DNA of 33,252 nucleotides from CAYWNA01 sp964459305. Lineage in GTDB: Bacteria > Planctomycetota > Planctomycetia > Pirellulales > Pirellulaceae. The stretch spans positions 1 to 33,252 of the forward strand of contig CAYWNA010000141.1 of the NCBI GenBank assembly GCA_964459305.1, written 5' to 3'. The translations under genes and the position numbers were made by a program. The notes beneath the pieces are model-generated. The model ran no database searches. It was not told the origin of the DNA and saw only the letters and a program-made list of their open reading frames with translations. Of the stretch, positions 23,909-31,524 are shown piece by piece. Position 1 is the stretch's first letter, and every line of letters starts with the position of its first letter.

Positions 23909-23910
23909 CC
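23829..23910. repeat. Palindrome with duplicated arm (AAAAGGGACCTGACC type)
   Basis: GGTCAGGTCCCTTTT (23864-23878) and AAAAGGGACCTGACC (23896-23910) form a perfect 15-base stem with a 17-base loop. A second left arm (from 23829) lies 35 bases upstream as a direct repeat. Sequences with GACCTGACC are known to me from REP-type repeats linked to IS200-like transposases; no such gene is in this window. Confidence 0.75.
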
Positions 23911-23960
23911 CGGAGCTGCCCCCCTTTGCTTCCTCATTTTTTCTGTCTCTTTTCTTCCCC

Positions 23961-24080
23961 GTCCTTCTTTCGAATGTTTGCGGCCAGAAACCGATTCTCT
24001 CTTTTGGACGCCGATGCTTGTTGTATCGTCCGCCGAAGGACATCTCAAGGTCCCACGAGGGCGCGACCTCCTCGTTTGAC
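23961..24080 (-). repeat. 120-bp direct repeat, copy 2
   Basis: This is a gapless partner of 21071-21190. It sits at the far side of the small accessory block, between the membrane-protein tail and the HEAT-repeat gene. No gene starts from it. Confidence 0.8.
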
Positions 24081-24161
24081 CGGATGCATGCAAACAGGCC
24101 ACCGGGAGTGCGCAACGCGGGCGAAGTACCTTGAAGAGTAGAATGGCCACCGGTTCCCGGG

Positions 24162-25382
24162 CTAGTCGTCCCGTCGGAGAGTGGCCGTCGAGGGTTCGTA
24201 TTGCTCGATGTACCAGTTCTTCCAGGCTTCGACGTTGAAGCCGAAGTTGATGCCTGGATGGAGTGCCACCAGCGCGTTCAACGCGTTCTCGTTCTTCAGG
24301 TTTGCGGTGACGGGTTTGGGGCGACCGCCGACTCCGAACGAGTTGCCGCCGCCGCCGGGGCCGTCTCCAAAACCGAGGTTGAGCTGACCGGGTGCGCCGC
24401 CTTGCTGTACGAGGAACGTGTGTTCGGTGACCAGTGAGTTGATCAAAGCCAGAGTGGCTTCCGGCTGCTTCAACGTGCCCAGGCAAAAAGCGGCGCGATT
24501 GACGATCTTGTTGTCCTTCGCATCGAGCAGCCTCTCGAATGCCCGAACCGCTTGCGGAGTGCCGAACCTGGCCAATTGATCGAGGCAAGCATCCCGAATA
24601 TTCGCGTCCGAGTCTTCGACGGCACGCTTGATGAAAGCGCCCACCGCGGCGGGCGACTGGAGGCCGCCAAGCACGTCGATCATGAGCATCTTGGGATCGC
24701 GGCTCTCTTTCTTGTTTTCCAGGATCGCGATTAACGCGGGTGCGGCGTTTGGGTCGTCGATGGCCCGAATCGCGTCGATCGCTTCCTGCTCTTTGCCCCG
24801 GCGTTTGGCAATCGCCGTGCGCCAGGTCTTTACTTTTCGCTTCCAGTCGTTTTGGCGTTTCTCCGCTTCCTTGGCGGCCTTTTCCAGCATGACATCCTGA
24901 GCAATCCGCCACCCCCCGCCGTATCGCACGTATCCCTGGCCCCGCATCCATTCATCGGTCTTCACCCAGCCATCTTCTACCTGGCTGTATCCCAGGCCGT
25001 AACGAGCCTCTTTGTGGTCGGCGTCCAGCTTGATGATTTCTTCCAGGTGGTGCTGACGTGGCTCTTTGAGCCTGCGTTCCCGACACTCCTCGGCCATGGC
25101 CCAATGGCCTTCGACGGTCTGCGGCATTTTCGGCAGCCACTGCTCGTACCATCGCAATGCTTCGGATTTCTCCAGAACTCCGTCGACCTGGGTCTTGTTC
25201 AACGTGACCACCGCGCCGGCTCCGGTACGAACGACGTACGTCTGGCGAGGCTGCTGATCAGGATTCAGCAATTGGCCTTCGATTTGGCCACCGTTGGCGA
25301 GCAGAAAGACCGCACCATGCGCCCAGTCTGCGGCTGCGCACAGCAGGAGATCCATAGCGATACAGACGAGTACAGTTCGCAT
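24162..25382 (-). CDS. Secreted HEAT-repeat protein
   Basis: This 406-residue protein begins with a signal peptide (1-24, ending DWAHGA), followed by a small beta region (AVFLLANGGQIEGQLLN) and a helical stretch with a repeated RYGLGY/QGYVRYGGGW-type turn pattern. Residues about 200-325 contain HEAT-like helical repeats (NAAPALIAILENKK, SPAAVGAFIKRAVEDSD, TPQAVRAFERLLDAKDN). A Gly-rich loop (GFGDGPGGGGNSFGVGG) and a WKNWY motif near the C-terminus follow. HEAT repeats serve protein binding, so a scaffold role outside the cytoplasm is likely. The ATG at 25382 fits the signal peptide. It is divergent from dprA. No enzymatic motif is visible. Confidence 0.82.
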   Translation of the reverse strand: MRTVLVCIAMDLLLCAAADWAHGAVFLLANGGQIEGQLLNPDQQPRQTYVVRTGAGAVVTLNKTQVDGVLEKSEALRWYEQWLPKMPQTVEGHWAMAEECRERRLKEPRQHHLEEIIKLDADHKEARYGLGYSQVEDGWVKTDEWMRGQGYVRYGGGWRIAQDVMLEKAAKEAEKRQNDWKRKVKTWRTAIAKRRGKEQEAIDAIRAIDDPNAAPALIAILENKKESRDPKMLMIDVLGGLQSPAAVGAFIKRAVEDSDANIRDACLDQLARFGTPQAVRAFERLLDAKDNKIVNRAAFCLGTLKQPEATLALINSLVTEHTFLVQQGGAPGQLNLGFGDGPGGGGNSFGVGGRPKPVTANLKNENALNALVALHPGINFGFNVEAWKNWYIEQYEPSTATLRRDD

Positions 25383-25574
25383 ATCTATTCTTTCGGCCGA
25401 GCCAAAGCTCGCCTCCACCCCTCACTTATAGTATAGGGATTCGCACGGTATTTGGGCAAGAAATTCGGCGGTAGTGTCATAGTCAACGCCATTCCTCTCT
25501 GCCGGCTTGAATCCTGCGGGCAGATCGGTAACCTGAACGGGTGGAGAACTTGCCCGTCAATAAGGACCTTGGCT

Positions 25575-26711
25575 TTGAGCGACGATCCTCACGTTCCGCC
25601 GCACCGAACCGGCGAGTCCCTGGAAGCAACCGTCCGGTTGGCTCTCGTGCCCGGCGTAGGTCCCATCCTTCGGAAGTCGCTCTTGGAACATTTCGGATCC
25701 GCAGACGCGGTTCTTGCTGCAGCCCCCAGCCGACTGCGCGAGGTACAGGGTGTGGGACCCAAGGTGACACGTAGTATCGCATCGGCTTGTGACGAGATCG
25801 ACGCGGAGGCGGAACTGAAACTCTGTCGCGACCACGGCGTCTCCGTTTTGTGGGACGCGGATCCGAGCTTTCCGCGGTTGCTTCGCGAAATCTACGATCC
25901 GCCGAGCATTCTGTTTGTTCATGGTGATCTCGAACCCGACGACGCAATGGCCATCGCGATCGTTGGGGCGCGCCATGCAACCAGCTACGGTCGGCAACAG
26001 GCGGAACGGTTGGCAAGCGGGCTCGCCCGAGCGGGATTGACCGTTGTGAGCGGTCTGGCTCGCGGCATCGACGCCGCAGCGCATCGTGGGGCGCTCGAAG
26101 CGGGCGGGCGGACGATCGCGGTGTTGGGCAGCGGCGTCTTGAACATATATCCTCCTGAACACGGCACATTGGCCGGGCAAATCCGCGAGTCAGGCGCCTT
26201 GATCAGCGAAAACCCGCCTCGCGCCCAGCCGATAGGCGGAGCCTTTCCGCAACGCAATCGGATCATCACGGGAATGACCCTGGGCGTGATTGTCGTCGAA
26301 GCCGCAGAACGTTCGGGCGCGCTGATTTCCGCCAGGCATGCGATGGAACAGGGACGCGAAGTGTTCGCCGTGCCGGGGCGAGTGGACAGCCGGGCGTCAC
26401 GCGGATGCCACCGTTTGATTCGGGACGGCGCCAAGCTGGTGGAAGGCGTCGAAGACGTGCTGGAGGAACTAGGGCCGCTGGTCGAAGCCACGCCGCGCTC
26501 GGACGGTCGAGTGGTTCATCACCCTGCAGAGCTCCAGTTGAACGATCAGGAACGCCAAGTCCTGGACGCGATCGACCGCGATCCGACTAGCATCGACGAA
26601 GTTGTCGTCGCCAGCGGTTTGCCCATTCATCGAGTTCTGTCGACAATCAGCGTTCTGGAAATGCGGCGTTTGATCCGACGAGTTAGCGGCAACTCCGTCG
26701 TACGGCTGTAG
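25575..26711 (+). CDS. dprA: DNA processing protein DprA
   Basis: DprA loads RecA on incoming single-stranded DNA during transformation. The 378-residue protein has an N-terminal helix-hairpin-helix region (VPGVGPILRKSLLEHF and VQGVGPKVTRSIA), the Rossmann-like domain with AIVGARHATSYGRQQA, VVSGLARGIDAAAHRGAL, GGAFPQRNRIITGM, and SGALISARHAMEQGREVFAVPG, and a C-terminal winged helix. No ATG exists near the start. The TTG at 25575 has AAGGA (25562-25566) 8 bases upstream, so I chose it over a distant TTG at 25452. It converges with guaA. No other competence gene is in view. Confidence 0.93.
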   Translation: MSDDPHVPPHRTGESLEATVRLALVPGVGPILRKSLLEHFGSADAVLAAAPSRLREVQGVGPKVTRSIASACDEIDAEAELKLCRDHGVSVLWDADPSFPRLLREIYDPPSILFVHGDLEPDDAMAIAIVGARHATSYGRQQAERLASGLARAGLTVVSGLARGIDAAAHRGALEAGGRTIAVLGSGVLNIYPPEHGTLAGQIRESGALISENPPRAQPIGGAFPQRNRIITGMTLGVIVVEAAERSGALISARHAMEQGREVFAVPGRVDSRASRGCHRLIRDGAKLVEGVEDVLEELGPLVEATPRSDGRVVHHPAELQLNDQERQVLDAIDRDPTSIDEVVVASGLPIHRVLSTISVLEMRRLIRRVSGNSVVRL

Positions 26712-26771
26712 GATTGCGGACGAGACAACATCCTCGTTCAACCCGAAGCACGTGCCCAATCGAGAATCGCC

Positions 26772-28355
26772 CTACTCCCACTCGATCGTTGCCGGTGGCT
26801 TCGAGCTGATATCGAAGCAGACACGGTTCACTCCGCGCACCTCGTTGATGATCCGTGTCGAGATGCGACCGAGGAGTTCGTAAGGGAGATGACTCCAGTC
26901 GGCAGTCATGAAATCGTCCGTGTCGACGCAGCGCACAGCGACGGAGTCTTCGTAGGTTCGCGCGTCGCCCATCACTCCGACGCTTTGCACCGGCAGCAAG
27001 ACCGCAAAGGCTTGCGACGTGCTGCGGTACAGCCCCGCCGCCTTGATCTCTTCGACCACGATCGCGTCCGCTTCGCGCAGTACATCCAGCCGTTCGCATG
27101 AGACTTCGCCCAGACAACGCACGGCCAAGCCAGGTCCGGGGAAGGGATGGCGCCAGACAATCTCCTCCGGCAGTCCCAGCTCCAGACCCAATTTGCGCAC
27201 TTCGTCTTTGAAAAGGTCGCGCAGCGGTTCGATCAACTCGAATCCCAACTTCTCCGGCAGCCCGCCGACGTTGTGGTGCAGCTTGATCGTCGCCGCCGGG
27301 CCGTCCGGCGCGGCGCCGCTTTCGATCACGTCGGGATAAAGCGTGCCCTGGGCCAGGAAACGCGCGTCTTCGATCTTGGCAGCTTCGTCTTTGAAGCATT
27401 CGATGAACGCGTGCCCGATGCGGCGACGTTTCTCCTGTGGTTCCGTCACTCCGTGCAGAGCGGACAGGAACCGATCTTCCGCGTCAACGACATGCAAATC
27501 AGCCTGGAAATGATTGCTGAACTCGGCGATCACCGCCTCTTGTTCCGCTTTGCGCAGGAGCCCGTTGTTCACGAGAATGCACGAAAGCTGCCGGCCAATC
27601 GCCTTGTAGAGCAAGGCTGCGGTCACCGACGAATCCACGCCGCCGGACAAGCCGCAAATGACTCGTCCCTCGCCGACCTGCTCCCGCAGCCTTTCAATTG
27701 TCTGTTTAGCGAAATCACCCAAATGCCACGTGCCTTCACACCCGCACACCACCGCCAGGAAGTTATGGAGAATGGTCCCGCCCTGCGGCGTGTGAGTGAC
27801 CTCTGGATGGAACTGCAAACCGTAAACCGGCAGTTCGTGGTGCTTGACCGAAGCGATCGGGCACGTGTCGGTTCGGGCCAGCGGCGCGAAGTCCTTCGAG
27901 ACGTTCAACACCTGGTCGCCGTGGCTCATCCAGACGGTGGTTTCAGCCGATATCCCGGCGAACAGGTCTTCGTGAGAAATGACCTGGCACCGAGCTCGAC
28001 CGTACTCGCGCGACGGCGTACTGTCGACTTTGCCACCCAGAGCATCGCACACCAGTTGCATGCCGTAGCAGATGCCCAAGACAGGCACGCCCAGACGAAA
28101 AATGTCCGGATCGCACCGTGGTGCGCCGTCTTCGTATACGCTGTTCGGGCCGCCGGACAGGATGATGCCTTTGGGGTCATACGTTCGAATCCGGTCTGCC
28201 GGAATGTCGTGGCGGACAATTTCGCAGTAGACGTTCTGTTCACGTACTCGCCGGGCAATCAACTGGGCGTATTGCGAACCAAAGTCCAGCACCAAGACCC
28301 GTTCTCTGAAAATTCTCAATGCATCGGAGGTCGAGTCGGGGGAGTGATTGGCCAT
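26772..28355 (-). CDS. guaA: GMP synthase (glutamine-hydrolysing)
   Basis: GuaA converts XMP to GMP, the last step of guanine nucleotide synthesis. The 527-residue protein has an N-terminal glutamine amidotransferase domain (nucleophile Cys in LGICYGMQ, His in LQFHPEV), the ATP-pyrophosphatase domain with the SGGVDSS loop, and the C-terminal dimerisation domain with EIVWRHPFPGPGLAVR and the terminal PPATIEWE. Length is normal. The ATG at 28355 is preferred; an ATG at 28382 would add nine residues. An intrinsic-terminator-like hairpin lies just upstream at 28381-28420. Confidence 0.97.
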   Translation of the reverse strand: MANHSPDSTSDALRIFRERVLVLDFGSQYAQLIARRVREQNVYCEIVRHDIPADRIRTYDPKGIILSGGPNSVYEDGAPRCDPDIFRLGVPVLGICYGMQLVCDALGGKVDSTPSREYGRARCQVISHEDLFAGISAETTVWMSHGDQVLNVSKDFAPLARTDTCPIASVKHHELPVYGLQFHPEVTHTPQGGTILHNFLAVVCGCEGTWHLGDFAKQTIERLREQVGEGRVICGLSGGVDSSVTAALLYKAIGRQLSCILVNNGLLRKAEQEAVIAEFSNHFQADLHVVDAEDRFLSALHGVTEPQEKRRRIGHAFIECFKDEAAKIEDARFLAQGTLYPDVIESGAAPDGPAATIKLHHNVGGLPEKLGFELIEPLRDLFKDEVRKLGLELGLPEEIVWRHPFPGPGLAVRCLGEVSCERLDVLREADAIVVEEIKAAGLYRSTSQAFAVLLPVQSVGVMGDARTYEDSVAVRCVDTDDFMTADWSHLPYELLGRISTRIINEVRGVNRVCFDISSKPPATIEWE

Positions 28356-28380
28356 GAGATGCGGCTCAGGTACGGGTGCC

Positions 28381-28420
28381 AAAAACGAAAAGGCCCGCCG
28401 GCAAGAGAGTTTCCGGCGGG
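28381..28420 (-). terminator. Terminator-like hairpin in the guaA leader
   Basis: On the minus strand CCCGCCGG (28413-28420) pairs perfectly with CCGGCGGG (28394-28401) and is followed by CCTTTTCGTTTTT (28381-28393). A TATAAT at 28436-28441 lies just upstream, so the hairpin would form in the first ~50 bases of the transcript. No minus-strand gene lies upstream for it to terminate, which suggests attenuation of guaA. Control by purines is inference. Confidence 0.5.
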
Positions 28421-28518
28421 ACCACCCAAACGCGGATTATATGGTCGTCCGACTAGCCTGGGTAGGGGGCCGGCCGTTGATCGACAGCGGACGGGGGCGT
28501 ATATTCACCTTCCGCATC

Positions 28519-28654
28519 GGGCGCAGGAAAGGGTCTGCGGGACGGCAAGGATTCGTCGACAAGACTCGTAGCTGGATTCGCAAGAATTCAGGCGGTGCGG
28601 GCGTAATCCGTCTGAATTCTTGCGAATTCAGGTACAAACCCATTCCTGCGCCCT
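28519..28654 (+). repeat. Dispersed palindromic element, copy 2 of 3
   Basis: It has the same layout and direction as copy 1, with outer arms GGGCGCAGGAA...TTCCTGCGCCC and the inner core GCTGGATTCGCAAGAATTC. It sits in the 464-base guaA-surE divergent region, between the guaA -10 box and the structure at 28675-28793. Confidence 0.85.
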
Positions 28655-28674
28655 TCCGCATCTCACCAGGAGGG

Positions 28675-28793
28675 CGACTGTCTCACTTCGGTGTGAAGTA
28701 CCGCGTTTGCGCGGCATTGATCCGGCAAGAACCACCGCTGCTCCGCCTGAAGGCGGTACTGCGAACTGGTCCTCCGCCCACGCGAGACAGTCG
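28675..28793. ncRNA. Candidate structured element upstream of surE
   Basis: A perfect 10-base stem CGACTGTCTC (28675-28684) / GAGACAGTCG (28784-28793) encloses three perfect hairpins: ACTTC-GGTGT-GAAGT (28685-28699), CCGCG-TTTG-CGCGG (28701-28714) and CCGCC-TGAA-GGCGG (28743-28756). The surE ribosome site follows at once. It may be a surE leader RNA, an RNA read from the other strand, or another dispersed repeat. It does not match a riboswitch or signal-recognition RNA that I know. Confidence 0.4.
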
Positions 28794-28819
28794 AAGGAAA
28801 GAAAAGAGGTATCACGGCC

Positions 28820-29584
28820 GTGCAGATTCTCCTTACCAACGACGACGGCATCCATGCGCCTGGTCTGGCGGCGATGGAGCGCGAGCTGCAGAAGATGGGC
28901 GAAGTTACTGTCGTGGCCCCGGCACACGAACAGAGCGGCGTAAGCCACTCGATCACCTTTCTCAGCCCGTTGATCTGTCGAGACGTTTACGATGGCGACC
29001 GGCATCGCGGCTGGGCCGTGGAAGGCAGTCCGGCGGATTGCGTGAAGATCGGTGTATTCGAGTTTTGCCCGAAGCGACCTGATCTGATCGTCAGCGGCAT
29101 CAACGGCGGACTGAACGCTGGCATCAACGTGCTATATTCCGGCACCGTGGCTGCGGCCATCGAAGGCGCTTTTTTTGGTATCACCAGTGTGGCGGTATCG
29201 CTGGAGTTCGACGAGCAGGCCCAGTTTGACAAAGCGGCGGACATCGCGAGACGCATCATCGATCAAATCCACAATCTCAAGAAACCGGGCGCTCAACTGT
29301 ACAATCTGAACATACCCACGGCCGCTATTGACGGGCCCGTGGAGGTGCGAATCGTACCGATGGGGGCGGACTTGTACGGCGAGAAATTCATTAAACGGCA
29401 AGATCCCCGTGGGAGGGATTACTACTGGGCCACTTGGGATCCGCGTCCGCAGCCCAGCAATGGCCAAACCGATCTTACCGCGCTGGAGAAGGGATTTGTA
29501 ACGGTAACTCCACTCCAGTACGATATGACGAAATACGATGTCTTGCGGGAGATGTCGGATTGGGATCTGAGAGACCTTAATTGA
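28820..29584 (+). CDS. surE: 5'-nucleotidase SurE
   Basis: SurE removes phosphate from nucleoside 5'- or 3'-monophosphates and is linked to stress survival. The 254-residue protein carries the metal site Asp8-Asp9 (LLTNDDG), Ser39 in EQSGVSHS and Asn95 in VSGINGG, plus GWAVEGSPADCVKIG. Length is normal. The start is GTG at 28820 with AAGAGG about 11 bases upstream. The structured element at 28675-28793 lies directly in front. A lipoprotein gene follows after 16 bases and may be co-transcribed. Confidence 0.95.
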   Translation: MQILLTNDDGIHAPGLAAMERELQKMGEVTVVAPAHEQSGVSHSITFLSPLICRDVYDGDRHRGWAVEGSPADCVKIGVFEFCPKRPDLIVSGINGGLNAGINVLYSGTVAAAIEGAFFGITSVAVSLEFDEQAQFDKAADIARRIIDQIHNLKKPGAQLYNLNIPTAAIDGPVEVRIVPMGADLYGEKFIKRQDPRGRDYYWATWDPRPQPSNGQTDLTALEKGFVTVTPLQYDMTKYDVLREMSDWDLRDLN

Positions 29585-29600
29585 AAAAGGGGGTAGTATC

Positions 29601-30140
29601 ATGCGTGTACTGTGCTGCGTCACATTGTTGCTGATCGGGTCGTTCATCGGTTGTCTGTCGGATGACGGAGACGCCCCAGCGCCGGTGACACCAGCTGCCG
29701 CGCCGTCGTCCGAAGCACCGGCGGAGGACATGCCGTCCGAAGGAGGTTCCGGCACGAAAGAAGGCGAACCGGCAGGTGCCGCGGATACGGAACCGGCCAC
29801 CTCCGGCGATGCCGAACCGCCAGCGGAGCAGGTAAAAGCGGCTGTCGGCGTGGGCAAGAAGGGTCGCAGCCTGGATGGATACGACGAAGGTGTGGAAGGA
29901 GTGATTGCCGGTCCGGCCAAGGCTTACTTCGGTTTTCGGGAAAAGGCGATTTTCCAGATTCAGATCCCCCAGGCGATGCAGTTCTACAAAGCCGCCAACG
30001 GATCGAACCCGAAATCACACGACGAGTTTATGTCAAAGATCATCGAGGCGAATAGCATCAAGTTGCCCGAATTGAATGCAGGACAAAAGTACGTCTACGA
30101 TCCGGACAAAGGGGAACTGATGGTCGAGCGTCCGAAGTAG
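29601..30140 (+). CDS. Hypothetical lipoprotein
   Basis: This 179-residue protein has a lipoprotein signal with FIGC at 15-18, so Cys18 would be lipidated. Residues 20-80 are a low-complexity stretch rich in Ala, Pro, Glu and Ser, a likely flexible linker. The C-terminal ~85 residues form a compact domain with VIAGPAKAYFGFREKAIFQI and AMQFYKAANGSNPKSHDEFM, the latter recalling prepilin-like planctomycete proteins. The ATG at 29601 has AAGGGGG upstream, and it follows surE by 16 bases. Function unknown. Confidence 0.8.
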   Translation: MRVLCCVTLLLIGSFIGCLSDDGDAPAPVTPAAAPSSEAPAEDMPSEGGSGTKEGEPAGAADTEPATSGDAEPPAEQVKAAVGVGKKGRSLDGYDEGVEGVIAGPAKAYFGFREKAIFQIQIPQAMQFYKAANGSNPKSHDEFMSKIIEANSIKLPELNAGQKYVYDPDKGELMVERPK

Positions 30141-30304
30141 AGAGCCAACGTCTGACATACCCCGAATTGCCCGCAAAATGAATGGGCCACGACTGTGCTG
30201 GCCGCGGCGAGCCGTTCTTGTGCCCTTCAATCGGCAAGAAAACTACAGTCGATCAATATTGCCAGGCGCAAGAATCGGTTTGCCGTATTGCAGAACTCAT
30301 GACG

Positions 30305-30440
30305 GGGGCGCAGGAGTGGTTTTGTAGCTGGACTCGCAAGAATTCAGGCGGATTACGCCCTCGCCGCCTGAATTCTTGCGCATCCAGCTACGAGTTTCGT
30401 CAACGAATCCTTGCCGTCCCACAAACCCGTTCCTGCGCCC
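30305..30440 (-). repeat. Dispersed palindromic element, copy 3 of 3, inverted
   Basis: The asymmetric arm (CGAATCCTTGCCGTCCCAC) lies on the right here, so this copy points the opposite way from copies 1 and 2. Outer ends GGGCGCAGGA/TCCTGCGCCC and the core are conserved. It fills part of the 424-base gap between the lipoprotein and the zinc-ribbon gene; the rest of that gap shows nothing. Confidence 0.85.
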
Positions 30441-30564
30441 TATGGCGGGGCTCACGCTAGCTTCTGTTGCAAAAATATCTCGATCGACTAAACTGGAATT
30501 TCGCTCTCAGATTCCACTCGGAATACTAGAGTTTCGCGGCGGAAATGGCAGCAGGAGGTAGGCC

Positions 30565-30792
30565 ATGTCTTCACGAGCAACATTCTTTGTGCAGGATTGT
30601 CCGACCTGCGGTCGCAAGGTACGTGTGTGTGTTGAGTATCTGGGGATGAAGATCCAGTGCCGGCACTGCCGAGGTACCTTCGTTGCCTGCGATCCGGAAA
30701 CGGATCCTTCGAGCGCCGATTCGAGACTTGCCCTGCTGCAAAGGGTGGACGAGTTGCTCGCAGCGGAGAAGGCCCAGCAGCCAACAATCTGA
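30565..30792 (+). CDS. Small zinc-ribbon protein
   Basis: This 75-residue protein has two CxxC pairs (Cys12/Cys15 in CPTCGRKV and Cys32/Cys35 in CRHCRGTF) that would bind one zinc ion, followed by an acidic linker and a C-terminal helix. The same CPTCGR...EYLG...CxHC layout is common in planctomycetes as a short stand-alone protein or at the front of larger proteins. AGGAGGT lies 5-6 bases before the ATG, a strong ribosome site. It is probably cytoplasmic. Binding partner unknown. Confidence 0.85.
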   Translation: MSSRATFFVQDCPTCGRKVRVCVEYLGMKIQCRHCRGTFVACDPETDPSSADSRLALLQRVDELLAAEKAQQPTI

Positions 30793-30855
30793 TCCGCTTG
30801 ATGGGCTAAACTCATCTTTCTTCGGATCGTGGCAGAAATAGGTCCGGAATTCATG

Positions 30856-30923
30856 GTAGCCGAAGTCGCCAGACTTTGGAGCGTTTGGGGTGGAAAACCC
30901 CAAACTCTGGCGAGTTCGGCTAC
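30856..30923. repeat. Palindrome at a convergent gene junction
   Basis: GTAGCCGAAGTCGCCAGA (from 30856) pairs with the complement ending at 30923, with an inner perfect hairpin GTTTGGGG/CCCCAAAC. It lies between the zinc-ribbon gene (plus) and the next gene (minus) and overlaps the stop codon of the latter (30920-30922). It may end transcription from both sides. Confidence 0.8.
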
Positions 30924-31378
30924 GATGGGTAGAAGCCAGTATTTCCGCAGTGATCCTTAGCTAACAGGCTGGTCGTAATCGCCTCAAATACGAGTTGTTG
31001 ACGGTCGAATTCGCGGCTTTCGGCCTGGCAGATCAGTAGATACGTTCTGTCTCCCACGTCAAAACTGCGTATTTTGGAGGTCACCAGCAGATCCAAGTAG
31101 AAGAAACTCAGATCATAACCCGCAGCCGGCGTTCCACACATGTCGTCGGTCACAAGTTCGGATTCCAGGTCCGCATATTCCTGCCGCATCGCCCGCAAGA
31201 CCTCGTCGTTCAGTTGGTCGAGGGCGATGCGCGACGGGTACACTTGTAGTTCCCAATAGCCGCCGCCGGGGCTCTGAACCGATACCCGATGCGGCAATTC
31301 ATCCAACTGCTCATCAACGACTTCCCAGTTTTCGGGGTAAAGGAACTCGACGCCGAAGTTCTGATACTGACTGCTCAT
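30920..31378 (-). CDS. Hypothetical cytoplasmic protein
   Basis: This 152-residue protein begins MSSQYQNFGVEFLYPENWEV and has no signal peptide or membrane segment. Alternating hydrophobic strands and the opening YPENWEV...VSVQSPGGGYWELQVYPS suggest a small alpha/beta domain like those of PsbP/Mog1 fold proteins; this is a guess from pattern. The ATG at 31378 is the first in a domain-like context; an upstream start would add 12 residues. Its last codons run into the palindrome at 30856-30923. It is divergent from the TPR lipoprotein. Confidence 0.78.
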   Translation of the reverse strand: MSSQYQNFGVEFLYPENWEVVDEQLDELPHRVSVQSPGGGYWELQVYPSRIALDQLNDEVLRAMRQEYADLESELVTDDMCGTPAAGYDLSFFYLDLLVTSKIRSFDVGDRTYLLICQAESREFDRQQLVFEAITTSLLAKDHCGNTGFYPS

Positions 31379-31524
31379 GGCACCTGCCTCGGTGAATGCA
31401 ATTGCCGGCACCAAACCGTGCTAGCAACAAACGGGCCATGCGCAATCCGTTGTTGTCGCATTTCTACACATTTGATAGGCTCCCCGCCGACTCTTGCTGC
31501 ATCTTGCGCTTGGGGAGCATACCA

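Noticed and set aside
23866..24951. Minus-strand open frame of 361 codons
   Set aside because: It overlaps the HEAT-repeat gene in another frame and runs through the 120-bp repeat; composition is arginine-rich, typical of a shadow frame.
28178..28200. tRNA-like T-loop sequence GTTCGAATCC
   Set aside because: It lies inside the guaA coding sequence and no acceptor or anticodon stem surrounds it.
27147..28571. Plus-strand open frame of 474 codons
   Set aside because: It is opposite guaA, whose motifs are complete; no protein character on the plus strand.
28675..28793. Signal recognition particle RNA or 6S RNA
   Set aside because: The conserved SRP loop motif is absent on both strands and the shape is a multi-branch rather than one long hairpin.
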